Below are positions 37,042-44,088 of a stretch of 64,000 nucleotides of DNA, piece after piece. How positions within the stretch are numbered: position 1 is the first letter of the stretch; every line of letters starts with the position of its first letter. Position numbers and translations under genes: made by a program. Source of the stretch: RBG-16-34-14 sp963798865 (GTDB lineage Bacteria > Bacteroidota > Ignavibacteria > Ignavibacteriales > Ignavibacteriaceae); the NCBI GenBank assembly GCA_963798865.1, contig CAWCVZ010000009.1, positions 124,001 to 188,000 of the forward strand. Direction: 5' to 3'. The notes below the pieces were generated by a model. The model was given only the letters and a program-made list of their open reading frames with translations. It was not told where the DNA came from and searched no databases.

Positions 37042-38472
37042 TCATCTAGTATGGTTTATTTCAACCAAAACGGGCACGACTGATTTATCCAGGCTTTTAG
37101 CTTTAAAAGTTATTTTACCTTCGTACCCGTAATTTATATTTTCTTTCTCAATTCTTTTATCTCCAAGAACTTTATTTAATCTTTCCCAGAAACTTCCCTC
37201 ATTGTTTTCAATTCTTTTCATTATATCATCTATATCAAGACTTTCTTTTGAATAAAGAAAACAGAAATAAGAAGTGCCGGTTGTTTCGTCAAGCATATTG
37301 TAGCTTTCTTCATCCGGAATAGCAACATTATTTTGCCTGTAAGGAAGATAAGCAACCATTCTTTCATTGAATGGAAAAATTTTGTAAGTCTTATATGTAA
37401 GGTCTGAGCTTAAAGCATAAACATAAGCAGGTTCATTATTTGAAATTATTAACTCGAATAAAGTTCCGCTTGAATAAGGTTTGTCCATCACAAAATATTC
37501 ACCATTAAAAGTTGCGGGCATATCATTGCCATCGCTTTCACGGAACTGAAGTGTTCCGGAAAGATCAAATTTATTAGGATCATTAATAGATCTGTCAATT
37601 ATTTCAAATGCATATTTGCAGAAAAAATCAAAATCAGAATAGGTTACCCAAACATATCCATCTTTACCCCATTTCTTTCCCCAGCTGTTCATTAATTCAA
37701 AAGCCCCCTTGAATTTTTTATCATCATATCCAATTACAGTAATTGCATGCCCTCGTGACCAGTTTTTATAATCTGACTCCAGAGGTATCCATAATTCTTT
37801 TGCAGTGTTAAATGAAATCGGAACATCCATTGCAATCACAACCGGTCTTCCTTCAGCAAGACTTTTTTTAACATTAATTACTTTGTTGGATCCTTTAGGT
37901 GAAATATCCCGGTACTCAATAATTTTATATTCTTTAGCTTTATCTTTGTCCAGAGTGGTAACATCTCTATCACAGTCATAGGCAAAATCTTTAAGCTTAA
38001 GTCCACCCTGGTTTTTTAAAACATCTAATGCATTTACAAGACTGGTTCCGGAGTTGCAGCCTTTTCCCTGCCTTATCTGGTTATAAATAAATGAAGGTGA
38101 AAATGTGTTGCTGTCAATTATGCTTCCGCTCCAATTATGTTTAATAGCTTCAAGAATTGTTCGTGCGGCATAACCTGTTGACCAGCCTGCACAAGTTCCA
38201 TAAGGACCCTGGTAACCGGGAGTAGGAGTAAAAGATTTAAGTGATGATGCTGAAGGTAAGTCAATGTAATCGCCCCTCATTAAAGGTGCTGCTAACGGAC
38301 TGTTAGAATAAAGAGAATCATCTAACAGCAGCCCCAACCCAAAATCCTGTGCCGAAACAGGGATTGAAACTAAAAAAATAAAAAATATCAGGAATAAATT
38401 ACATTTGTAGAAATACGGCAAATTACCCTCGAAAAATTTTTTATGAATGAACGGTAAAAAAAACTTATACAA
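37042..38472 (-). CDS. Exported papain-like cysteine peptidase (C1) with DUF4384-like tail
   Basis: 476 aa. A signal segment (about 25-42, ends PVSAQ) follows a 24-residue leader. The C1 peptidase domain (about 65-295) has Gln88 (oxyanion hole), Cys94 in GTCAGWSTG, His242 in GHAITVIGYD and Asn262 in LMNSWGKKWG: a full active site. No obvious inhibitory propeptide is seen. Residues about 305-440 (ELIISNNEPAYVYALSSD, YLPYRQNNVAIPDEESY) resemble DUF4384, a domain usually fused to caspases. The gene is divergent from 38638, which encodes a similar domain alone. Confidence 0.88.
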   Translation of the reverse strand: MYKFFLPFIHKKFFEGNLPYFYKCNLFLIFFIFLVSIPVSAQDFGLGLLLDDSLYSNSPLAAPLMRGDYIDLPSASSLKSFTPTPGYQGPYGTCAGWSTGYAARTILEAIKHNWSGSIIDSNTFSPSFIYNQIRQGKGCNSGTSLVNALDVLKNQGGLKLKDFAYDCDRDVTTLDKDKAKEYKIIEYRDISPKGSNKVINVKKSLAEGRPVVIAMDVPISFNTAKELWIPLESDYKNWSRGHAITVIGYDDKKFKGAFELMNSWGKKWGKDGYVWVTYSDFDFFCKYAFEIIDRSINDPNKFDLSGTLQFRESDGNDMPATFNGEYFVMDKPYSSGTLFELIISNNEPAYVYALSSDLTYKTYKIFPFNERMVAYLPYRQNNVAIPDEESYNMLDETTGTSYFCFLYSKESLDIDDIMKRIENNEGSFWERLNKVLGDKRIEKENINYGYEGKITFKAKSLDKSVVPVLVEINHTR

Positions 38473-38637
38473 CTTTCTGTTTTAAATCAATACCTAATTG
38501 AAACAAATATTGCTGAAAAGAAAGCATTTATTTAACTCAGTGAAATAATAAAAGTTTCACAGGCTGGAATTAATTCTTTATTAAGAAAAGTTAATGTATT
38601 ATATTTCTTACACTTTCAATAATTAAAAGAATAAAAA

Positions 38638-39228
38638 ATGATAAAGACATTTACATGCTTTTTATTATTTAATATGTATCTCTTTGGTTTTGTTCCGGGT
38701 GATACTGTAAAAGCCAAAATTGCCATACTTCATAAAGCGGGAGAAATTTATAATCCTCTTAAAACAAAAGACAGGCTTAGAGAAGGGGAGATGCTCAGAG
38801 TTTTTGTTTTGCCTGTTCAGGATTGTTTTGTTTATGTAGTGCATTCAGGAGATAAAGAATCTTTTCTTCTCTGTAAATCTCAGTTAAAAGCAAAAAGAGA
38901 TACCCTGCTTCTTCCAAATCCTGATGACTATTATATTTTTGATGAAGCTGGAGTTAAGGAGAAGATTACAATTTTTTGCAGCACAAAAAAAATTAATGAA
39001 ATTGAAAAACTTTTTGCTAAAACAGAATTGGCTCCATCAGGTTCGTGGAATGATGTTGAAACAAAATTGATTGCTCTTAACAAATCGAACCTCAATGAAA
39101 ATTCGGATAAACCTTTTCCGATTGCCGGAAATGTAAGCGCAGTTAACCAGGATTTTATAGAAGCGATGCAAATGTTTGTTGGAAAAGGTATGCTCATCAG
39201 GAAATATGAAATTGAAGTTAAAAAATAA
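38638..39228 (+). CDS. Exported DUF4384-like protein
   Basis: 196 aa. Signal peptide about 1-20, then a domain with the DUF4384 pattern: LREGEMLRVFVLPVQDCFVYVVHSGDKESFLL, a LLLPNPDDYYIFDE strand and EKITIFCSTKKINEIEKLF. DUF4384 is a presumed beta-rich ligand or peptide-binding domain that usually accompanies caspase-fold or kinase domains. Its end overlaps the start of the cyclase gene by 23 bases, so the two are translationally coupled and probably interact in the periplasm with the CHASE2 domain. Confidence 0.75.
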   Translation: MIKTFTCFLLFNMYLFGFVPGDTVKAKIAILHKAGEIYNPLKTKDRLREGEMLRVFVLPVQDCFVYVVHSGDKESFLLCKSQLKAKRDTLLLPNPDDYYIFDEAGVKEKITIFCSTKKINEIEKLFAKTELAPSGSWNDVETKLIALNKSNLNENSDKPFPIAGNVSAVNQDFIEAMQMFVGKGMLIRKYEIEVKK

Positions 39229-41401
39229 AAAGGTTCTTAGAAGGATAATTACTGCAAACCTTTTAATTACTCTTTCTGTTTCTTTTCTCTTTATCCTCTT
39301 TGATATTCCCTGGAATATTCTTGACTTTAAACTCAATGATTATTTTTACAAAAAAGTTGTTGAAGCAAAAAAAGGTCCATCTGCAAGCAACAAAATTGTT
39401 TTTCTTAATATAACCGATGCCTCATATAATTTTTTTGGAAGCAATAACCTGAGCAGGGAATCTCTTGCGAAACTTAACAATTCAATTTCCTCTTTGAACC
39501 CTGAAGCAGTTTTTTATGATATAATTTTTCCACGCTCAAGCAGTGATTCTTATGACCTGGAATTTTCAAATTCTATAAAGTCACTTGGTAATGTTTATTT
39601 ACCAACAGGTTTTCAGCTTGGAGAATCACAGAGTTCATTCAGGTGGGAGCCGGGAGTTTTTTTTGAGAAGCTCCGCAATAAATATCTTAAAAAACCTGAA
39701 GAGCATGGAAAAGGAAATCCATATTATGCAATCTGGGCTCTTGCACAAAAAGATGAGTTCGCTGAGGCTGCAATAAATTCAGGACATATTTCTGTAGTTA
39801 GAGATAAGGATGGAATACTCCGTCACTTTCCATTAATAATAAAAGTTGATTCACTTTATTTCCCTGCTGCTGGCTTATCTGTTTTTCTTGATTACAGTAA
39901 AGTTCCTTTTGAAAAGATAAAAATTAACTGGGGTAAAAATATTATCATCCCGGCTGTTCCCGGAAGTTATTTAGATGAAGATGTTGTAATCCCGATTGAT
40001 GAGCATGGAAATGTTTTCATTCCTTATTTTGGATTCTGGAGTGATGGTTCATCCAAAATGATGGAAGTGCAGAACCTTATTCAGTACTCGCAAAAACCAG
40101 AGTACCTTGCTGACCTGCTTGATTTTTTTGAAGGCAGCTTTGTTTTTATAAGCGATATTTCAGTGGGTACATCGGACCTGGGGCAAACAACAATTGAAGA
40201 GAATGTTCCTCTTGTTACTGTACATGCAACTTTGCTTAATGCAATGCTTAATAACCGGTTTTATACAAAATGGAATATTCTGCCGCTGACTGTGATTATT
40301 TTTTTCTGCGGCGTCTTATTAATTTCCACAGCTCTTCCAAGAACCAATCTTATCTTTTATATAACAGCATTGATATTAATATTTTTTGCAATCTACTTTG
40401 GATACAACCAGCTTTTAAGCTTCAGCTTATTCCCATCATTTTCAGTTTCTGTTTCCGTCTTTATTATTTTTATAGGAATGATTGTAAGCATCCAGGTTAT
40501 AACATCTAAGGACAGGGCATTTATTAAAAATGCTTTTGCAAGATATGTCCCGGATAAAATTGTTGAGAACTTAATTGATAATCCCGAACAGCTTAAGCTG
40601 GGAGGTGAGGAGAGAGAGCTTACAATTTTATTTTCAGACATTGCGGATTTTACTTCAATCTCTGAAAAGATGAACCCTTTGGAACTTGTTTCCCTTTTGA
40701 ATGAATATCTTACAGAGATGAGCAGAATAGTAATTGAGAAGGAAGGAACGATTGATAAATATATCGGCGATGCAATACTTGCGGAGTATGGAGCCCCTAT
40801 AATGATTGATCATCATGCCGATGCTGCCGTTGCCAGTTCGATTATTATGCAAAAGAGATTGAATGAACTTAATAAAATCTGGAAGGAGAAAGGATATCCT
40901 TTGATAGCAAACAGGACCGGTATTAATACCGGTAATGTAATAATCGGCAATATGGGCTCTGAACAGGTTTTTGATTACACTGCCATTGGTGACTCTGTTA
41001 ACCTTGCTGCAAGACTTGAAAGCGCCAACAAATTTTACAATACAAAAATTCTTATTTCTGAAAATACATTTAAAAGGATTGACAGTTCTTTATACCATAC
41101 AAGACTTCTTGATGTTATTAAAGTTAAAGGAAAAGAAAATTCTGTTAAAATTTATGAGGTCGTTGGTTTTGCATCGGATGAACTTTCCAAAGACGATTTA
41201 AACTTTTATGATTTATACCGGAGCGGGTTTGAACTTTATCTTAATAAAAGATTTAATGAATCAAGAGAGTATTTCTCTAAAGCATTACAGGTACGCCCAA
41301 ATGATTATTCGTCTGGTGAACTGATAAAAAGGATTGATAAGATTGACCTGGCTTCTTTAAATGAAAGCTGGGATGGTTCGGTTTCTTATAAGGAGAAATA
41401 A
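39206..41401 (+). CDS. CHASE2-domain class III adenylate cyclase
   Basis: 731 aa from the ATG at 39206, preceded closely by AGGAA; a start at 39176 is possible but lacks such a site. Order: membrane helix (about 12-33), extracytoplasmic CHASE2 sensor (about 45-345), three membrane helices (about 358-430), class III cyclase domain (about 468-640) and a TPR-like C-terminus. Metal aspartates are Asp478 (FSDIADF) and Asp522 (GDAILAEYG); the base-selecting pair is Lys518 and Thr592 (DKYIGD, DYTAIGD), and transition-state Asn599 and Arg603 are present. This set predicts ATP to cAMP. The sensor faces the compartment that holds the neighbouring peptidases. Confidence 0.94.
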   Translation: MKLKLKNKKVLRRIITANLLITLSVSFLFILFDIPWNILDFKLNDYFYKKVVEAKKGPSASNKIVFLNITDASYNFFGSNNLSRESLAKLNNSISSLNPEAVFYDIIFPRSSSDSYDLEFSNSIKSLGNVYLPTGFQLGESQSSFRWEPGVFFEKLRNKYLKKPEEHGKGNPYYAIWALAQKDEFAEAAINSGHISVVRDKDGILRHFPLIIKVDSLYFPAAGLSVFLDYSKVPFEKIKINWGKNIIIPAVPGSYLDEDVVIPIDEHGNVFIPYFGFWSDGSSKMMEVQNLIQYSQKPEYLADLLDFFEGSFVFISDISVGTSDLGQTTIEENVPLVTVHATLLNAMLNNRFYTKWNILPLTVIIFFCGVLLISTALPRTNLIFYITALILIFFAIYFGYNQLLSFSLFPSFSVSVSVFIIFIGMIVSIQVITSKDRAFIKNAFARYVPDKIVENLIDNPEQLKLGGEERELTILFSDIADFTSISEKMNPLELVSLLNEYLTEMSRIVIEKEGTIDKYIGDAILAEYGAPIMIDHHADAAVASSIIMQKRLNELNKIWKEKGYPLIANRTGINTGNVIIGNMGSEQVFDYTAIGDSVNLAARLESANKFYNTKILISENTFKRIDSSLYHTRLLDVIKVKGKENSVKIYEVVGFASDELSKDDLNFYDLYRSGFELYLNKRFNESREYFSKALQVRPNDYSSGELIKRIDKIDLASLNESWDGSVSYKEK

Positions 41402-41459
41402 AATATTACACAACTTCCGGGTTTGGAAACCTAATTACGAAAGTGCTTGAAGTGCGTAA

Positions 41460-41479
41460 CTCAGGACTCTGGTCCTGAG
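41460..41479 (+). repeat. REP hairpin (variant 5' head GTAA)
   Basis: CTCAGGAC-TCTG-GTCCTGAG, perfect 8-bp stem, preceded by GTAA instead of GTAG. First copy of the family around the RAYT gene. Confidence 0.85.
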
Positions 41480-41542
41480 AGTAGGATAAGGTTTGATATA
41501 TTTATAGTTCAAAACTCCAGTTTACAAAGAAAAATAAAATTC

Positions 41543-41566
41543 GTAGCTCAGGACTCCAGTCCTGAG
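41543..41566 (+). repeat. REP element, GTAG head plus 9-bp hairpin
   Basis: GTAG (41543-41546) directly followed by CTCAGGACT-CC-AGTCCTGAG. The GTAG foot plus palindrome is the known architecture of REP sequences mobilised by RAYT proteins. Confidence 0.88.
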
Positions 41567-41600
41567 GGAATGTTGAGCTAAAGTTTTTTAGCAGTTCTGT

Positions 41601-41639
41601 CCAAAGTACTCTCCCAAAGGGATTCCTTTGGAACTTTGG
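41601..41639. repeat. Nested double hairpin
   Basis: An outer pair CCAAAGT / ACTTTGG (41601-41607, 41633-41639) encloses an inner pair CCAAAGG / CCTTTGG (41614-41620, 41625-41631) with loop GATT. Different in sequence from the REP family. It lies 70 bases before the PycTM-like gene and could be a terminator-like or mobile palindromic unit. Confidence 0.6.
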
Positions 41640-41708
41640 AGGAAGCTGATCTATGTTGATAATTAGTATATACCAGAGTAAAAAATTTTTTTAATTAAGG
41701 AACAATTT

Positions 41709-42242
41709 ATGACAGATGAAAAAAAAATAAATATTCTTTTTGAAATACTTACAAGCGAACAACAAACCTTACAGCGCGCCGATCAGAAAGCTTTTACCAT
41801 GCTTTCTATACTCGGGGTGTTCGCAGTTTTTTTTATTGTCCATTACACAAAAATTCCACCGACAATTTTATCTACTGTTTTAATCTCTGTTTATTTCATT
41901 TCAATTATTATATCAATATTTTTTCTTGTGAGCGTTATCTCTCCAAGGATAAAAGATACTGATGACGCAGCATCAGAAAAGAAAACAACCTTGCCGACTT
42001 TTTTTGGCGGCATTGTTAAATATAAATCTGCTGCCGATTATGCTAAAGAACTGGGAATTATACTTGAAGATAATGAAGCTACCTACCAGGTCTTTTCAAA
42101 AAGCGTTTATTTAATCGGAAGGATAAACTCATACAAGCATAAATATTTAAAATATGGGATTAGCTTTTTTGTGATTGCTGTGGGTGTTGAGTTTACAATT
42201 ATTATAATGCTTTATATGAAATTGCTTTTACTAGAAAATTAA
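41709..42242 (+). CDS. Membrane protein resembling Pycsar effector PycTM (DUF5706)
   Basis: 177 aa. Layout: N-terminal helix with TLQRADQKAFTMLSILGVF leading into membrane helix 1, helix 2 (about 50-76) ending VSVISPRIKD, a cytoplasmic loop with FFGGIVKYKSAADYAKEL and a long helix (QVFSKSVYLIGRINSYKHKYLKY), then a C-terminal hydrophobic segment (about 148-173). The ADxKA, SPR, F-G and final IxxKYxxLxx marks are those of DUF5706, the transmembrane effector of Pycsar anti-phage systems, which opens or damages the membrane on binding cUMP/cCMP. It lies 307 bases after a nucleotide cyclase gene. Family assignment is from memory of the motif pattern. Confidence 0.7.
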   Translation: MTDEKKINILFEILTSEQQTLQRADQKAFTMLSILGVFAVFFIVHYTKIPPTILSTVLISVYFISIIISIFFLVSVISPRIKDTDDAASEKKTTLPTFFGGIVKYKSAADYAKELGIILEDNEATYQVFSKSVYLIGRINSYKHKYLKYGISFFVIAVGVEFTIIIMLYMKLLLLEN

Positions 42243-42275
42243 ATTCCCATAGCTCAGGATTCCCCAATTAATCCC

Positions 42276-42335
42276 GTAGCTCAGGACTCCAGTCCTGAGT
42301 AGAAGGAGAAACTCAGTTCTAGAGAACTGAGCTAC
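42276..42335. repeat. Inverted REP pair (BIME-like composite)
   Basis: GTAG + CTCAGGACT-CC-AGTCCTGAG (42276-42299), an 11-12 base spacer, then CTCAGTTCT-AG-AGAACTGAG + CTAC (42312-42335), i.e. a second REP facing the opposite way. The two stems differ at paired positions but both remain perfectly complementary. A partial copy (GAGAACTGAGCTA) follows immediately and runs up to the RAYT start. Confidence 0.88.
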
Positions 42336-42358
42336 GATTGAGAACTGAGCTATATTTT

Positions 42359-42946
42359 ATGATAACTAAACATTTTCACCGCAGGAACCTTCCTCATCTT
42401 TACTATAATGAAGGTATGTACTTTGTAACTTACAGACTTAAAAACAGTATCCATTCCGATGTTTTAAAACGTTTACATCTTCCACTACAAAATTTAAATA
42501 CCACAAAGTTTAATGAGATCTTTAAAGAGTATGACTCAATTCTTGATAAATCTTCAAATGCTGTACATTATTTAAATCAACCGGAAATTATGGAAATATG
42601 TAAATCCTCTCTGCATTATTATGATGGGAAGGAATATAAATTAATTTGTTACTGTATCATGCCAAACCATATACATATTGTTCTTGAATTAATAAGTAAC
42701 GAAAGATACATCGGCGACATAATCGGTTCAATAAAAAAATATTCTGCAAGAAGAGCAAACAATGTACTACATAAAAAAGGAGCTTTCTGGCAGGCTGAAA
42801 GTTTTGATAGATTGATCAGGGATGAAACGGAATTATATTTTATTATTAAATATGTTTTGTTAAATCCGGTGAATGCGGGATTGATAGAAAATTGGAGAGA
42901 ATGGAAGGGAACATATTGCATACCATCGTATGAGGTTATTGATTAA
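42359..42946 (+). CDS. REP-associated tyrosine transposase (RAYT, Y1/HUH family)
   Basis: 195 aa from ATG 42359. An upstream TTG in frame lies within the repeat and was not used. The Y1 transposase fold is shown by the HUH motif His104-Ile-His106 in MPNHIHIV and the catalytic Tyr128 in SIKKYSARRAN, plus FWQAESFDRLIRDETELYFIIKYVLLNPVNAGL, the usual RAYT C-terminal signature. RAYTs cut single-stranded REP hairpins next to GTAG. The protein has REP composites on both sides within 60-80 bases. It appears intact. Confidence 0.93.
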   Translation: MITKHFHRRNLPHLYYNEGMYFVTYRLKNSIHSDVLKRLHLPLQNLNTTKFNEIFKEYDSILDKSSNAVHYLNQPEIMEICKSSLHYYDGKEYKLICYCIMPNHIHIVLELISNERYIGDIIGSIKKYSARRANNVLHKKGAFWQAESFDRLIRDETELYFIIKYVLLNPVNAGLIENWREWKGTYCIPSYEVID

Positions 42947-43028
42947 AAAAATTTTATTGTGAAATTCTGCAGCTCAGGACTCAGGGTTTGTGAATTCCGT
43001 AACTCAGGAATAAAAGTTTTGTTTTTCT

Positions 43029-43088
43029 GTATCTCAGGACTCCCGTCCTGAGAAGAAGGAGAAACTCAGTTCTGGAGAACTGAGCTAC
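43029..43088. repeat. Second inverted REP pair
   Basis: GTAT + CTCAGGAC-TCCC-GTCCTGAG (43033-43052), spacer AGAAGGAGAAA-like, then CTCAGTTCT-GG-AGAACTGAG + CTAC (43065-43088). Same order, spacer and stem variants as 42276-42335, so this composite is the duplicating unit. Confidence 0.87.
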
Positions 43089-43110
43089 GATTGAGAACTG
43101 AGTTAATCGC

Positions 43111-43134
43111 GTAGCTCAGGGCTCCAGTCCTGAA
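43111..43134 (+). repeat. Single REP element, slightly decayed
   Basis: GTAG (43111-43114) followed by CTCAGGGCT-CC-AGTCCTGAA; one wobble pair and one lost terminal pair compared with the intact copies. Confidence 0.75.
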
Positions 43135-43142
43135 GAGGATGC

Positions 43143-43266
43143 GAGGCTGTCTCGAAAAGCAATATGTCATCACGAGCGCAGCGAAGTGATCTATAATTCA
43201 AAATCAAAAGATTGCTTCGGTCGTTCCTCCCTCGCAATGACAGTTTTGTACTTTTGAGACAGCTTC
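43143..43266. mobile_element. 124-bp MITE-like inverted-repeat element
   Basis: GAGGCTGTCTC (43143-43153) and GAGACAGCTTC (43256-43266) are near-perfect inverted ends. Inside them GTCAT-CACGAGCG...AGCGAAG and CTTCGGTCGTTCCTCCCTCGCAATGAC are again mutually complementary, so the whole element folds into one long hairpin. The motif GTCATTGCGAG...GAAGCAATCT on the minus strand is a form seen repeatedly in many bacterial genomes. It is followed by TACGATTGA, the sequence that normally follows a REP composite, so it seems to have inserted into one. Confidence 0.65.
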
Positions 43267-43349
43267 TACGATTGAATATTGATAACTGTGAATTGATTAT
43301 GGTTGTGTTAGGTTTGATTAAATTCACGTAACTCAGGACTCCCAAGTCC

Positions 43350-43373
43350 GTAGCTCAGGACTCCAGTCCTGAG
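43350..43373 (+). repeat. REP element, intact
   Basis: GTAG (43350-43353) plus CTCAGGACT-CC-AGTCCTGAG (43354-43373), identical to the copies at 41543 and 42276. Confidence 0.88.
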
Positions 43374-43408
43374 TAGATTTAATTAAGATGAATACTGGTT
43401 CACGAATT

Positions 43409-43431
43409 CTCAGCTCAATGAGCTGAGCTAC
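43409..43431 (-). repeat. REP element, third stem variant
   Basis: CTCAGCTCA-A-TGAGCTGAG (43409-43427) followed by CTAC, so the GTAG head is on the minus strand. The inner stem differs from both other variants yet is perfectly paired. Confidence 0.75.
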
Positions 43432-43475
43432 GGATTTGAATTCTAACTTCTTGATTTTGTAGTACAACTACTACA

Positions 43476-44088
43476 TTATTTTATTATTGCCGGTATAGCA
43501 AATTTTAATATTCCTTAATAGTTTTGTACCGGAATGAGATTTGTTGTTAGGGTTCAAAAAGAATTTACAATTATTTTTTGATTTGCTTGTTGCTAATTAA
43601 AAGAAAGTGTTTTATGTTCGCTGGCGTAGAGGGTTTAAATTTGTTAAAGTTTTAGAAAGTGTCGTCTCCGGGAGATAATTTTTTTTGCTATGCTTATATA
43701 TAATTATTGTCCTGCTTTCGAAACCCTCAGAGCCGTAAATATTTTTTTGTAGGAGTGCGGCTTCATTTCGGGCATTAAATTAATTTACATTTTTATTATT
43801 GCTTTAATAATATTATTGAGTAATTGATGATATCTGGTTACCCTTTTCTCTTTAATGAAAACTATTTTCTTTTTTGCAAAGTAGATCACTTCTATCTAAT
43901 TAACTTTCCAACACAAAACTTAATAAGGGCTGCTTATGATTACGAGATACAATTCCATCTTTCCAACTTAGTGCTTTACAGGGGGTCTTGATTTATAATA
44001 ACTGTAAAGCGTAAAACTTATCCCGTCGCTATCGGGATAAAAAGTAAAGGAACTAATTAACAATTAATTTTTCATTAAGGAGAGGGTT
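43476..44088. other. Long non-coding upstream region of giant surface protein gene
   Basis: About 610 AT-rich bases with no supported gene. A hairpin TTATCCCG-TCGCTAT-CGGGATAA lies at 44018-44040. A strong ribosome binding site (AGGAGAGG) precedes the ATG at 44089. The length leaves room for a promoter and a structured leader; no promoter could be read with confidence. Confidence 0.5.

Larger units (their letters stand above)
41402..41708. repeat. Gap with two REP hairpins and a nested hairpin
   Basis: 307 bases between the cyclase and the PycTM-like gene. It contains REP hairpins at 41460-41479 and 41547-41566 and a nested hairpin at 41601-41639 (separate entries). No gene was found. Confidence 0.8.
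42947..43475. repeat. Repeat array downstream of the RAYT gene
   Basis: Besides the intact elements listed, it holds partial REP copies (about 42970-42984, 42999-43011, 43092-43105, 43327-43342) and an unrelated 7-bp hairpin TGTAGTA-CAAC-TACTACA at 43458-43475. No gene was found in it. Confidence 0.75.

Noticed and set aside
39176..39205. Upstream ATG giving ten extra residues on the cyclase
   Set aside because: No ribosome binding site and a longer overlap with the previous gene; ATG 39206 has AGGAA close by and puts the basic residues right before the first membrane helix.
42338..42358. TTG start for the transposase gene seven codons upstream of the ATG
   Set aside because: These codons lie inside a partial REP copy (GAGAACTGAGCTA); family proteins begin near the ATG at 42359.
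43103..43345. 80-aa minus-strand open frame in the repeat region
   Set aside because: It runs through a REP copy and the 124-bp hairpin element; the composition is dictated by the repeats.
41460..43431. CRISPR array, because of regularly recurring 20-bp palindromic units
   Set aside because: Spacing is irregular, units occur in both orientations, some between them genes, and no cas gene is present; GTAG heads and the RAYT gene explain them as REPs.
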